From positions 682,001 to 746,000 of the forward strand of contig NZ_OZ026458.1 in NCBI RefSeq assembly GCF_964019625.1: a DNA stretch of 64,000 nucleotides, in the 5' to 3' direction. Below, piece by piece: positions 45,349 through 56,607 of this stretch. This DNA is from Spiroplasma endosymbiont of Diplazon laetatorius (lineage in GTDB: Bacteria > Bacillota_I > Bacilli_A > Mycoplasmatales > Mycoplasmataceae). The notes beneath the pieces were generated by a model that saw only the letters and a list, made by a program, of their open reading frames with translations, was not told the origin of the DNA and ran no database searches. Both the position numbers and the translations under genes were made by a program. Positions within the stretch are counted from its first letter, which is position 1. Every line of letters starts with the position of its first letter.

Positions 45349-46311
45349 CTATCTATGTGTTTTAGGATCTAATGAATCGGCAAATACTTTACCTACTAAG
45401 AAGAATAATAATGATATTCCCCCTACAAAGGCTACAGGGATAATTAATAAGTGTGGATACACTTCTCAATCTGATCCAGTTAGCAATTCATTTAAAATTG
45501 ATCCTAATGATGCTTGATCTAATGTGTTAGTTACAAATCCAAAGTTATAGTATGCAAGTAATGCATCGATAGCTATAGCTGTTGGGATTGCAAATGTTGA
45601 TGTTTGAATAACTATTGGTAAGATTTTTGGCATAATATTTTTTCTAATGATTTTTGAACTTGGTGTTCCTAAAACTCTAGATGCAATGTTGTATTCTGCA
45701 TTTCTTACAAGCATAATTTGAACCCTAATAACTGCTGCTAAAGTGATTCAACTTGTAAGTGATATACCAAATATCAATACTGGAATTGATGTAGTTCCTC
45801 CAAATAAGAAGATAACCATCAATCATAATATTAATGATGGAATAAGAGTAAGAAATCTAGTAATTTCAATAAATACTAGGTCTAATTTTGAGAAAAACCC
45901 TCAAATTGATCCTAATAAAATTCCTAATAAAATTTGAATTGAAGCAACAAAGAATGTAAATATCAATGTTGTTCTTGTTCCAATTCACATTTTAGTTCAT
46001 AAATCTTCACCAAATTTACCTAATCCAAATATATGTTGTCAACTTGGTGCTTCAAAGTCTATACCAGGTCTGTCAATTGGTACTGGTTCTTTTCCAATTC
46101 CAATTGAACATGCCATAATGATTATTGCTATTAATAATGATAATGAAATAATGAATGTTTTTGATTTACCAACTCTAGTAAATACTGATTTTCAGTAACT
46201 ATATGGTTTATTTGTAATTCTTTCTGATTCTTCGTGCTTTGCACCAACTACTTTGAAGAGTGAACCATCTATAGAATTCATTTCTTCTTTTGTATATTGT
46301 TTTTGTTCCAT
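45349..46311 (-). CDS. oppC: Oligopeptide ABC transporter permease OppC
   Basis: 320 residues with six membrane segments. The EAA loop is present as NAEYNIASRVLGTPSSKIIR (ATPase contact). The N-terminal ~50 residues are cytoplasmic. It pairs with OppB in the membrane channel. Confidence 0.92.
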
Positions 46312-46324
46312 AAATAATTCCCTT

Positions 46325-47551
46325 CTATTTTGTTAGTTTTATTCTTGGGTCTAATGTTGCAAGTAGTAAGTCCCCAATTAAACTTGAGAATACTCCAGCT
46401 GAAGCTGATACGAAAATATATCCTAAAACAACGAATGTATCTTTGTTAGAAACCCCGTTAAGAATAAATTTACTCATACCATCAATTGATCAATGTCTTT
46501 CAACTAAGATACTTGATCCAAATAATGTTAATACAAATATTTCTGGTAATGTTTTAACTAATCTAACCCCAGCATTTCTAAAGATGTGAACGTAGAATAC
46601 GTATTTTTCACTTAATCCTTTTGATAATGCAAATTTTGCATAATCTGCAGTCATTTCGTCAAGAACAAACCTTCTTGTATTAACGATAATCATTGGCATA
46701 ACCAACAACATTACCCCTATTACTGGTCAAATTTTTGTACCAAAGTTAGAGTTATCAAATGACCCTTGTGCTCCAAATACATAAATTGACATTTTGTATA
46801 GCAGAGAAATAATAACCAACGCTGGTATTGCACTAATAATTAAACTAGTACCGTTTATTGCATTGTCAGCTGATTTCTCCTTGTTTTTAGCAGCAAGAAT
46901 ACCTAAAGGTACTCCTACAAGATAAGAAAGAGTTACTCCAATTGCTCCTATTTTAAATGAGATAGGAATTGATTTAGCAAAAGCGTCTTGAACTAATGTT
47001 CCTGGCGCTCCACCACTAGCCTTATTCATAAACACTCCTAAGTAAAATCACATAGTTACTACTTCTCCAGAAATAGCTCCTGAGTTTGAAATTTTAGGAT
47101 CTAATATAATATGTTTAGGTATAAATGGTGTTATATTTCTTAAATAAATAAACATTTGTTGAATCATTGGTCCATAAACTCCAAACATTTTCATTCTATT
47201 TTCCAATAGATTGTAATATTCTTCAGAACCATAAATAATTCCATGTTTTGCTAAATCTATATCTGCTAAATATGCACCATCTGTAGTTACAACTCTTAAC
47301 ATTACAAACACTATTGCTATTGCAATATAAAGTGTTATAAATGCATATAAAATTCTTTTCAGAGAATAAGATAATAAAGGGTTTTTTTGCATAAATTCAT
47401 TAAAGTTTTGCTGAGTTTTATTAAAACCACTTTTTAAATTCTCTATATGGCTTGTTTTAGTTTGTTTGATTTCTTCTTTAAGACTGATTTCATCAAACAA
47501 CTCAAGGAGCGAATCTTCACTCTTTTCTGAGCCATTAACTTTTGTTTCCAT
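46325..47551 (-). CDS. oppB: Oligopeptide ABC transporter permease OppB
   Basis: 408 residues, first gene of the opp operon. An N-terminal cytoplasmic extension of about 65 residues precedes the first membrane segment. The EAA loop is DYAKFALSKGLSEKYVFYVH. UGA codons encode Trp. Divergent from the membrane-protein gene at 47623. Confidence 0.92.
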
Positions 47552-47622
47552 AAGTTTAAGTTATCCTTTCTAGTTTATTTTTGATCTTTAAAACCTATAT
47601 AATATCTATAAAGGTGATTTAA

Positions 47623-48099
47623 ATGAAAGATAAAAATAAAACAAGTAATTTTCAAAAATTAAAAGATTTACGTGAGCAAGAAAAACAAGCCCACAAACAA
47701 CAAGTACAAGATAAAGTGAGTGAGGTTTCAAGAGATCCAATTGGTTCACAAACCAGATATATTGAATCTAAGAAACTAAGGTGATACGACTATCTAATTG
47801 CGCTAGGAATAAGTGCTGGTGTTATTGGAATCAGTTTTATTTTAGGAATCTTTGCATTTAAAGATTTCTCTAAAACTGAATGAATAACTACAGCAAGTGC
47901 TTTGATTGCTCTGTTAACTTGATTAATCATTGGATATATCAAGAACAGACAAGTTGCAAAGTTCTATAATGACACAAGAAGAAGGTATCAAACCACTCTA
48001 TCAGAAGAGGAAGGCTTTTTAAGAAGAATTTCTAAAATAGCCTTATTAATCTGCTTGGTATTGACAATAACTTCAATTATTATTTGAGTTACACCCTAG
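47623..48099 (+). CDS. Small membrane protein of unknown function
   Basis: 158 residues: a charged, helical N-terminus (about 1-52), then three hydrophobic segments near 58-78, 87-105 and 138-156 separated by an Arg-rich loop (YNDTRRRYQTTLSEEE). AAGGTGA precedes the ATG; TATAAT at 47598-47603 could be the -10. One of only a few plus-strand genes. No family recognised. Confidence 0.8.
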
Positions 48100-48117
48100 A
48101 GGTGTAATTTTTTTTTA
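48091..48117 (+). terminator. Terminator of the small membrane protein gene
   Basis: Stem ACACC / GGTGT around CTAGA, followed by AA and a T9 run; the stop codon is in the loop. Confidence 0.8.
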
Positions 48118-48121
48118 ACTT

Positions 48122-48201
48122 AATAAAAAAAGAATGATAGATTTATAAAAAGCTTAGGTACATTGTTATCCTAACTGTTTATAAAATAAATCATTCTTTT
48201 A
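48122..48201 (-). terminator. Long hairpin, probable terminator of the 52-residue gene
   Basis: Two arms of about 28 bases, starting AGAATGAT and ending ATCATTCT, are complementary at roughly 20 positions, with AGG/CCT closing the inner end. On the minus strand the outer arm is followed by seven T, so it would end transcripts from 48434. Confidence 0.55.
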
Positions 48202-48275
48202 AATATTAAATACTACAAATAAAATTGAATTTTATTGAAAATATCATTTAAAACTTTTGTTTAATTTATAAACAA

Positions 48276-48434
48276 TTACGATCATTGCGCCATGTGTTGT
48301 GCTGCGCAGTACATAGCCATTTTATTGTCTAAATTCGCATTGTCTTTAAAAAACATATTTTTAAATGACAATGTAGAAAACGCAAAAAAGGCAGCCGGTT
48401 TATTGAATTTTTTAATGGTCAATAGTGCTTTCAT
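48276..48434 (-). CDS. Orphan small protein, 52 residues
   Basis: ATG at 48434 follows AAGGAGA at a spacing of 7. The peptide is basic at the N-terminus (MKALLTIKKFNKPAAFFAFS) and ends NKMAMYCAAQHMAQWS with one UGA Trp and one Cys. A promoter (TTGAAA, 17 bp, TAGTAT) lies upstream and a long hairpin downstream, so it is a complete stand-alone unit. Codons such as GCG, GCC, CCG and TGC make it noticeably more GC-rich than its surroundings. No family recognised. A frame on the opposite strand over the same bases has no such signals. Confidence 0.65.
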
Positions 48435-48462
48435 TTTTTGGTCTCCTTCATCGCCTAATAAG

Positions 48463-48491
48463 ATACTAGCAAAAGGAAGTTATAATTTCAA
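48463..48491 (-). promoter_or_regulatory. Promoter of the 52-residue gene
   Basis: Minus-strand TTGAAA (48486-48491), 17-bp spacer, TAGTAT (48463-48468), about 29 bp before the start codon and just after the sepF terminator. Confidence 0.6.
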
Positions 48492-48510
48492 TAAAAAACC
48501 AGATTAAATA

Positions 48511-48538
48511 CAAAAAAATAGGCATCTAGTTGCCTATT
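48511..48538 (-). terminator. Terminator of the division cluster
   Basis: Stem ATAGGCA / TGCCTAT, loop of six, T7 on the minus strand. The sepF stop codon lies inside the hairpin. Confidence 0.85.
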
Positions 48539-48852
48539 CAGAAGTAATATACGCCTGTGTCTATTTTTTTGTAATCTCCTTCAAGTGCATACATAACACC
48601 CGTTAAGAAATCTATTAATCTTTTCTTCTCTTCTCGTTCAATTTCAGTTAATTTAACTGTAACATTTTTGAACCTTAGTAAACAATCAGCAATTTGCTTT
48701 GTGTCATCATAACTGTGAGGTAAAAAGTGAGTTACATGTTCCTCATTAAATTCAGTTATAACAGCAGAAGCTGTATTGTAATCTTCTTGTTTATTTTCAA
48801 GAGTTTCTTGTTTTTCAACAATATTTTCTTGTTTTTTGTTAAATAATCCCAT
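48526..48852 (-). CDS. sepF: Cell division protein SepF
   Basis: 108 residues. After a Gln/Glu-rich linker, the SepF fold is seen in THFLPHSYDDTKQIADCLLR, VTVKLTEIEREEKKRLIDFL and TGVMYALEGDYKKI. SepF bundles FtsZ and links it to the membrane; the N-terminus MGLFNKK resembles its membrane anchor. The last codons (W-I-G-N) come after a UGA that must be read as Trp. It follows ftsZ by three bases. Confidence 0.88.
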
Positions 48853-48855
48853 TAA

Positions 48856-50130
48856 TTATCATTTCTTTCTTAAGAAAGTTGGGAAATCTCCATCTCCATC
48901 TTCAGCAGTATCTTCAATTTTTTGAGCTACTTGTGGTTGTTGACCAGCAACGTTAGCTTGTTTTCATTGACCCATTCTGTCTTGAACATGTTTGTTTTCT
49001 TCTTCAGTTTGTTTTACATATTCTGGTCTTTTATCTTGGTTAGCCATAAATGAAGTTCTTTGTTCATAAGCAGTTTCAACTTGTCTTTCTTCTTCAAATG
49101 AAGGTTGAGATTGTTGTTGAGGAGCTGAATATTGTTCAACTACTGGTGTTGATTGTTGATTGTTTAAAGTTGGTGCAACATATTCATCATCAAATCCAGT
49201 TGCAATAACAGTAACAATTAAATCATCATCCAAGTGTTCATTGATCGCAATACCAAAGATAATGTTTACATCTTCTCCACTTGCTTGTTGTACAATATCA
49301 ACTGCATCATATGCATCGTTAAGTGAAACTGTTTTTCCACCAGTAACGTTAATAATTGCATCTTTTGCTCCACGAATTGAAGTTTCTAATAATGAAGAAG
49401 TAATAGCTTTGTTTGCAGCTTCAATTGCTTTATCTTCTCCAGAACCAATTCCGATTCCAAATAAAGCATTTCCTTTACCTTTCATTACAGTTCTAACGTC
49501 AGCAAAGTCCAAGTTAATTACAGCAGGAACTGCAATTAGGTCAGTAATTGTTTGAACCCCTTGTTTTAAGATGTTATCAGCTTCTCTGAATGAATCTTGA
49601 ACTGGAATTCCTCCAATAATTTCTAATAATCTATCGTTTGAAATAATAATAATTGAATCAACATATTTTCTTAATTCATTTAACCCTTGAACAGCATAAG
49701 AATTTCTTAATCTTCCTTCAAATCTAAATGGTTTTGTAACAATAGCAATAACCAATGCTCCTGTTTCCATAGCGATTCTAGCAATTTCAGGAGCAGCACC
49801 TGTTCCTGTTCCTCCACCCATTCCGGCAGCAACAAAGATTAAGTCTGATCCTTTTAATACGTTTTTAATTTCTTCTTCTGATTCAATAGCAGCTTGTTTA
49901 CCGATTTCTGGGTTTGCCCCTGCTCCTAAACCTTTTGATAATTCTTCACCTAAAACAATTTTAGTTGGTGCAGCACTTGCAGCTAAAACTTGAGCATCAG
50001 TGTTTGCAACTATAAAGTCAACTCCTTGAACGTTGTCATCAACCATTCTGTTAACTGCGTTACAACCTCCACCACCAACACCAATAACTTTGATCTTGGC
50101 ATTTTGATTTAAATCTAATTTTGTAGACAT
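48856..50130 (-). CDS. ftsZ: Cell division GTPase FtsZ
   Basis: 424 residues. The tubulin signature is GMGGGTGTGAAPEIA; IGVGGGGCNAVNRM and NLDFADVRTVM are also canonical. After the globular domain comes a Gln-rich linker (about 320-410) and the conserved C-terminal peptide GDFPTFLRKKW, the docking site for partners such as FtsA/SepF. ATG 50130 is chosen because GGTGAGG lies just before it. Confidence 0.97.
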
Positions 50131-50153
50131 ATATTTTTTCCTCACCTTATTAT

Positions 50154-51578
50154 TTATTTATTTCTTTGCGTATTTATAATACCATTTTTTAAATAGTTTT
50201 CATTGTTTTGATAATTTTGTTGAAACATCATTTGTTGATGATTCATTTGTTGGTAATTAGCTCTTTGGTTTTGTTGTGCAAAACCTTGTTGAGCCATAAG
50301 CCTATTTTGTTGAGCCATAGGCACATTTTGTACAGCAGGTCTTCCTTGCATGATTGGTTGTTGCTGAACTTGAGGTGCAACAACCATTTTTGGATTAGGA
50401 TATATAGCTGTACTTGTTTTGATTTCTTTTTGAGTTTTATTAACTGCACGTGAATGTTTAATCATTCCACATAATGAAGTGGTTCAAATCTCACTTGCTC
50501 CAGTAACTAATGAATAGTATATTTCAGAAATATTTTTGTAGTTACTTCTTAGCAATATTTTTTCAAATCCTGCTATTTCAGTTATTTTTCCTGTGTGATA
50601 AACTTTAAAGTTTTTAACATTTTGCATTTCTCTTGAAATTAATACATCAGCTTTATCTATAACAGCATTCATTTCTTCTAATAAAATATTTTTTAAATCT
50701 ATTGCTCTAAGTTCATAAGTTCTTTTTTCATTAGCTAGATATTTTCTGTAAATAACAGTGTTATCTAGAGTGCTTGATGAAAAGTTCAATAATTTAAATA
50801 TATATTTATCAGCAATATCAAATTTAGCTGCCATTTGAGTAGCTACATTTTCAATGATATTTTTTATACCAAAGTTAATTGTTTGTTTTTTAACAAGAGT
50901 TTCTCTTGAAAAGAAACCAATATCAATGCAATCTCAATTTCAGTTTATTAATGCAAATGTGTCTCTAAAGTTTAGCCCATCACTACATTGTTTTGCAAGT
51001 GTATATAAGTGACTTGCTACAACCAATTTTTCTATTCCTAGATTTTTAATAACTTTATCAAACGATTCAACAATATGTCTTTCAGTTGTATAAACTTTTG
51101 CATTCATAGAAACTATGTTAGCTTTTATACCGATTGGTGGTTTTGCAACACTGTGAAAGTTATTTAGTTTGAATTCATAAGGTTTTATGTTTGTTACAAC
51201 TAAGTTTTCATCATAAACTACTTTTCTAGAATGTTTATATAAAGTTTTAATGTGTTCTGGTCTTATAACTTTATCTGGATTTTCAACAAATACACTTGGA
51301 GAAGCATCTTTTATTTGAAGTGATCCTGTAGGATAAACTATTGATACTCTTTCAATTTTCTCTTTGTATATTGATTCGTATTTGTTGATCATTCTTGCTA
51401 ATCTATGAGAAACAATGTTTGTATCAACTATATCATTATTTTCTGTAAGTCAACTAACTTTGTTCTTTTCTCTATCTTTGAAAACAACTTTTAAACCAAT
51501 GTTTTTTTTGTATTTACCTACAGCAAATTTAATATATTTCTTACTTATTTCAATAACTGCATAAGTTTCGTTTTGCAT
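50154..51578 (-). CDS. ftsA: FtsA-like protein with degenerate ATP-binding motifs
   Basis: 474 residues between rsmH and ftsZ, the ftsA position. The overall FtsA pattern is visible, but the phosphate-1 loop reads AVIEISKKYIKFAVG (FtsA: DIGT/S), the phosphate-2 loop reads CIDIGFFSRETL (FtsA: DIGGGTTD), and the adenosine loop HTGKITEIAGFEKI lacks the double glycine. The last 90 residues are Gln/Asn/Met-rich and do not form the usual membrane helix, though NENYLKNGII may contribute. ATP binding is doubtful. Confidence 0.75.
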
Positions 51579-51579
51579 T

Positions 51580-52524
51580 TTATTCACCAACCTTTCTAAT
51601 AGCTCAAAGTTTAGCACTATGAGCTCTCCTATTTTCTTCTAATTCTTTTTCACCTGCTATGACAGGTTTTTTTATTACAAGTTCAAAGTCTTTTTTAACT
51701 TCCATGTTAACTGGAAGTTTACTTAGGAACTTATCTTCTTTTGATGTTGTTTTAGTCTTAAAAATGTCTTTAATAATCTTTTCTTCTAAAGAGTGGAAAG
51801 TTATTACTGCAATAACTCCTCCTGGATTTAATAATTCTAATGAATTACTTAAAGATCTTTTTAAAACTTCAAGTTCATTGTTAACATATATTCTTAATGC
51901 TTGGAAAACCTTTTTTGCAGGGTGTTTTTTTTGCTTAAGAACTTTTTGAGGTAAACACTCTTTTATAATTTCAACTAATTGAAATGTAGTTTTTATCTCA
52001 CTTACTTGTCTTTTTTCTACTATTTTTTTTGCAATATTTCATGAAAACTTTTCATCACCATATTGAAAGAAAATGTCAGCTAGTTGTTTTTCATCAAACG
52101 TATTAACAACTTGCTTTGCAGTTACTTTTGTATTTTGTTGATCCATTCTCATGTCTAATTCTGAATCAAAGCGATAACTAAAACCCCTATCTGCTTTGTC
52201 GAATTGTGGACTTGAAACTCCCAAATCATATAAAATACCATCTACTTTTTTAATCCCATTTAAAGAAAGTAGAACTTTGATATCTGCAAAATTACCTTCT
52301 AAAATAGTAAAATTACTTGATATATCTTCAAGTTTTTTTCTACTTATAGCAATTGCGTCTTTATCTTGATCAATTGCATATAAATGTCCCTGATCTAATT
52401 TTTTTAAAATTTCAGCACTGTGACCTGCTCGCCCAAGAGTACAGTCAACATAAATCCCGTTGTTTTTTATATTTAACAAATCAATAGATTCATTAAGCAA
52501 AACAGATGTATGTTCTTGTGCCAT
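51580..52524 (-). CDS. rsmH: 16S rRNA (cytosine-1402-N4) methyltransferase
   Basis: 314 residues. N-terminal EHTSVLLNESIDLL, SAM site VDCTLGRAGHS and DGILYDLGVSSPQFD, and C-terminal VITFHSLEEKIIKD match RsmH. It follows mraZ closely and precedes ftsA by one base, the standard dcw order. Confidence 0.96.
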
Positions 52525-52529
52525 TAATT

Positions 52530-52955
52530 TACTCCGCCCAATTTCTCAGCTGCATCAACCAACTGAACTTTAGCATCTTTATCATAAGTTAGATGCTTTT
52601 CTTTGTCTCAAATTTCTATTCATTCACCAGCCCCGGTAATTTGAACAGTTTTTGAAATTCCAACCTCTTCTAATAAGTTTGCAGGAATTTTAATTCTTCC
52701 AGCATTATCAATTGATAATTCATCAGTATTTGAAAAGATTGTTCTAACAACAGTACGTGTTGAAGTAGAAAGTGCACTTTGTGACTTTAACTCGTTATAT
52801 CATTCTTTGAAGTTTTCAGGAGTTCTAATTTCTAGACAGTTCCCATCAATACTTCTTGTTACATAAACAAGTTCGCCCAACTTATTACGTAGCTTTGAAG
52901 GTATTGTAAGTCTAGATTTATCATCCAAATTATGTTCAAATTTTCCGAATAACAT
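52530..52955 (-). CDS. mraZ: Transcriptional regulator MraZ
   Basis: About 141 residues with two SpoVT/AbrB-like halves, each carrying the conserved DxxGR: LDDKSRLTIPSKLR and SIDNAGRIKIPANLL. MraZ binds repeats upstream of its own operon and controls the division genes. Start ATG 52955 follows GGGTGA. The stop codon just precedes rsmH. Confidence 0.95.
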
Positions 52956-52963
52956 GCAAAGTC

Positions 52964-53044
52964 ACCCACTTTCTCCCACACATAAACAATTATATACCAC
53001 TTTAATACATATTCAAGTTTTTTTTAAACTTTTTGTCCCACTTT
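52964..53044 (-). promoter_or_regulatory. mraZ: mraZ promoter with MraZ boxes
   Basis: Minus-strand TTGAAT (53011-53016), 16-bp spacer, TATAAT (52989-52994). AAAGTGGG-like boxes lie at 53036-53044 (AAAGTGGGA), 52995-53003 (AAAGTGGTA, in the spacer), 52974-52982 (TGTGTGGGA) and 52964-52972 (AAAGTGGGT). Spacings are multiples of about ten, so all lie on one helix face. This is the known mollicute MraZ operator pattern. Confidence 0.8.
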
Positions 53045-53048
53045 TAAA

Positions 53049-53080
53049 CAAAAAAAGTGCCTATTTAGGCTCTTTTTTAG
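53049..53080 (-). terminator. Terminator of the small gene at 53077
   Basis: Stem AAAAAGTGCCTA / TAGGCTCTTTTT (one mismatched pair), tight loop; minus-strand T run at 53050-53056. The stop codon of the gene overlaps it. Confidence 0.75.
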
Positions 53081-53403
53081 TGAATTATTTTTCTTTCTAA
53101 AGAATTTATAATTTTATTAACTTTGATTTTTAAATTTCTTTCATTTTCCATAACCTCTTCAATTGAGGGACAGTTCTTTAACAATAATGGCCTTATAAAG
53201 TATTTATTTAAGTAAATTTTGTAATATAAGTAAAAACTTCTTAATAAACTAACAGATGTTACTGGATCTGCTTTTTCTACTATGTCATAGAAGGTTTTTT
53301 CATCTACTTCATGACCAAATACGTTAAAACCATTCTCATTTAATGAGTTAAGAGCTGATAAAGGAATAATTTTTTGAGAAATTTCTTTTATATTGTTAAT
53401 CAT
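53077..53403 (-). CDS. Hypothetical protein
   Basis: 108 residues, probably all helical. The middle LLRSFYLYYKIYLNKYFIRP is aromatic and basic; the C-terminus ENERNLKIKVNKIINSLERK is coiled-coil-like. No membrane segment or signal. Located between rpmF and mraZ. No family recognised. Confidence 0.7.
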   Translation of the reverse strand: MINNIKEISQKIIPLSALNSLNENGFNVFGHEVDEKTFYDIVEKADPVTSVSLLRSFYLYYKIYLNKYFIRPLLLKNCPSIEEVMENERNLKIKVNKIINSLERKIIH

Positions 53404-53451
53404 TTTTTAGTTCCTCCAGAATAATTAATCGACAAATGTTTGAAAAAATAC

Positions 53452-53477
53452 AAAAAAAAAGCACTTTTTTAAGTGCT
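53452..53477 (-). terminator. Terminator of the pheST-rpmF operon
   Basis: Minus-strand stem AGCACTT / AAGTGCT, followed by T9, 13 bp after the rpmF stop. Confidence 0.85.
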
Positions 53478-53489
53478 CTTATTTATTAA

Positions 53490-53666
53490 TTAATCAACTT
53501 TTTTAACTTCTTTATTTTTGTAGTAACCACATTCACGACAAACTCTATGTGGTTTGATCATACTTCCACAGTTTGGACATGAAATAATTGCTGAGCTTAC
53601 TAAAGCCAAGTGACTTCTTCTTTTGTTTTTAGCAGCTTTACTGGTCTTTCTAAATGGTACAGCCAT
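53490..53666 (-). CDS. rpmF: 50S ribosomal protein L32
   Basis: 58 residues. N-terminal AVPFRKTSKAAKNKRRSH and a zinc ribbon with CPNC and CREC. GGAGGTGT precedes the start. It follows the DUF177 gene, a pairing seen across bacteria. Confidence 0.95.
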   Translation of the reverse strand: MAVPFRKTSKAAKNKRRSHLALVSSAIISCPNCGSMIKPHRVCRECGYYKNKEVKKVD

Positions 53667-53684
53667 GTTGACACCTCCGTTGTT

Positions 53685-54185
53685 TTATTCTTCAAAATTA
53701 AAATCTTTTAATTTATCTCATCTTGAATCTATTTGATTTTCTTGTTCTTGTTGGTATTCATCTTCAGACATAAGTATGTAATCTTTACCGACAAATGAAA
53801 TTTTATCATAATTATTAGTCAAATTCATAGGAATATTTAAAACTATTTGCTCTATTGCATAGTCTAAAACGTTGAATTTGTCTCCCAAAACGATGTTATG
53901 TTGATCATCGTTTACATCTTCAAAGTAATATTCTTCATTTCACTCATAACTTTGATCTTTTAATTGTATTTCTTTACCATCTCTTGCATCAATTGCAGAA
54001 ATTGATGCAGTAATAGTAGCGCTTACAATAACTGATTTCATTATTTCTTGGTAATTTAAAATACCTTTAACATGTACTTTATCAATAGATTTAATTAAGT
54101 CGTGATTTATATTAAAATCAGAGCTTATTTCAAAATCATTGTCTAAATTAATGATTTTCTTTAATTCTATTTCTTTTTTAAGCAT
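53685..54185 (-). CDS. DUF177 (YceD) family protein
   Basis: 166 residues. The family trait, a beta-rich middle followed by an acidic C-terminus before rpmF, fits: ISAIDARDGKEIQLKD, NEEYYFEDVNDD, and ending RWDKLKDFNFEE. Relatives affect 23S rRNA accumulation. Its ATG overlaps the pheT stop by one base. Confidence 0.8.
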
Positions 54186-56593
54186 TATCTCACCTCTATT
54201 TTTAGTTTAGATAAGTTACTTAATACTTTATCTCATTCATTTTGAACTTCTTGATCAGTTAGTTGGTTTTCAACACTGTTGAATTCAAATGAAACAGAAA
54301 CTGATTTAGAATTTGTTTCTTTTAGTTTCTCGTCTTGATAAATATCAATTAATTCTACTTTTGTTAAATGATTTACACCTTCAACAACAGTTTTAATTAC
54401 TTGTGAGTATTTATCTGTTGAGTTTAAAATAAATGATACATCTCTTGTTGTTTTTTGGAATTTAGAAATATCTTGAGCTCTAATCACTGAATTTTTAGTG
54501 TTTTGAACTTCAGTTATATTTAATTCTAAAACAAATGTTGAATCTAACTTTTGAGATTGTTCAAATTTAGGGTTTAATTTATAAATAAATCCTAATGTTT
54601 TTCCCTCGAAAGTAATTTTTGCATTAATAAATGGATGAATTTCATTTGGTGCTTTTTCATTTACATCGAATGAAACATCATTTAAATCAATATTGTATGT
54701 TTGTAATATTGAATCACAAATACCTTTTAAATAAGCATAACTTGATTTAATTGATATGTCATAACCTTTTTGATTCATAACATCTCCTGAAATTAATACA
54801 GATAAATGTCTTTGTCTTAAGTTATCCATGTTGTAGATATCTGCAAATTCATATAATTTAACATTTTTATTACCTTTTGAGTAGTTAAATGCTGCCGTTT
54901 CAATAATTGATCTTGATAAACTTAATCTAAAAGTTTCTCTCAATTTACTTAATGGACTCATTAAGTTTATTGGGTTATTAATATTGAATAAGTTTCAGTT
55001 ATCAACTGTTTCGCTTGAAAGTAATGAATAAGTTTTAATATTTGTAAATCCAAGACCTAATAAATAGTTTTCGTTTTGTTTTTGTAAACGTAAATCTAAT
55101 TTTTTAGATTTGTTATCTGAAAGAATTTTTGGCGGAATTGATTTAACATTGTCATAACCATAAATTCTTGTAACTTCTTCTACAATATCAGCACTATGTG
55201 CTATATCAGTTCTAAATTCATCAACTTTAAATAATAATTCATCACCATTTTCAACTATTTCAAAATCTAATGCTTTGAATAAGTTAATTATTTCTTTAGC
55301 TGTTAAATTTACTCCCATTAATTTATGGATGTAATCTAATTTAACACTAACTTGTGCTTGTTGTTCGCTTGATTCTTTAGCTATTTCAAGTTCACTGTTT
55401 GATTCATAAATATTATATTGATCCAATCAGTACATAACTCTATTTTGAGCTATTGTGTATAGTTTTGAACTTACAGGTTTCATATATCTTTGTAAGTCAA
55501 CTGTTGAAGTATTAAATTCTTTTTGTTGTTTTCTCATAAAGATTGGGTCTAATGAAAGATATACAACCAATATTTCTTTTGAATCAACTGTTGGTAAGAA
55601 TTCTTCATTTACTTCAACTCCAAGAGTAGAAATAACATTACCATCACTTGTCAATTGTAAATTAACACTGTGGTCAGCATTTTTATTGTTTTTAATTTCT
55701 AATTGAGATTTTAATTTACTTGGATCTAAGAACAATACTGGTTGTCCTGTTTCAATAGCTATAGCATTTGCTAAATCTAATCAGAAGTTGTGAGTTGTTT
55801 TAGCATCATTGAATTTTAATCAAACATCTTGATTTGAATAAATTTTGTATTCTTTTTCACCAATACTCATAACTTCTTTAATGCCAACCATTTGCATAGC
55901 TGCACTTCTAACAACTTTTTCAACTTCTTTATCAATTTTAATTGATACAGGTGAAGTTAAAGAATTTGTCTTAAAAGTATAGTTTTTTGTCATGTCATTT
56001 ATATCTTTATCAAAGTAATTAGCTAATTCCTTAGCTAATTGCATTGCTCCCAATGCATCACTTCTGTTTAAAGTTAAATCAACTTCTCAAACAGCATCTA
56101 AGAAACCAATTTCTTCTAAAGCTGTTTCGTTTCCTATCATTGAATAAGTATCTTCTTTTGTAACTATTGGATAAATTCAATCTTTTTCTTTATCTGATAA
56201 AGCTTTTGGATTTAATCCAAGTTCAGTTAATGCACAAAGCATTCCTTCTGACATTTTTCCTTTGATTTCTCTGTTTTCTAACTTTAATCCGTTAGATATT
56301 TTTTTACCTGCTTCTGCAAGAATTACATATTGTCCTTCTTGTACGTTGCTAGCTCCACAAACAATTGGAGAAACTAAGTCTTCACCTTTATCCACAAAAC
56401 AAAAACTTAAGTGAGTTCCTTCCATTGGAGTTACATTACCAACATGAGCAATTTTAAGTTTGTCATTTAAAGATGAATAATCTTTAAATGAGTCAACTTC
56501 AAAACCAAGTGAGTTTAATGCAACAGTAATTTGTTCATTTTTAACACCAGTTAAATCTATTAACTTTTCTAATCATTTTCTTGTTAAATACAT
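54185..56593 (-). CDS. pheT: Phenylalanyl-tRNA synthetase beta subunit
   Basis: 802 residues, full length. The N-terminal tRNA-binding OB fold (GNVTPMEGTHLSFCFV, SPIVCGASNVQEGQYV), VWEVDLTLNRSDALGAMQLA in the B3/B4 editing region, TRIYGYDNVKSIPP in B5, and the C-terminal FDX-ACB domain (FQKTTRDVSFIL) are all present. UGA codons read as Trp. It follows pheS. Confidence 0.96.
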
Positions 56594-56607
56594 ATTAATC
56601 TCACTTT

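Noticed and set aside
48292-48507. Plus-strand frame of 71 codons beginning MCCAAQ
   Set aside because: It lies antisense to the 52-residue minus-strand gene, which has promoter, ribosome site and terminator; the plus frame has none.
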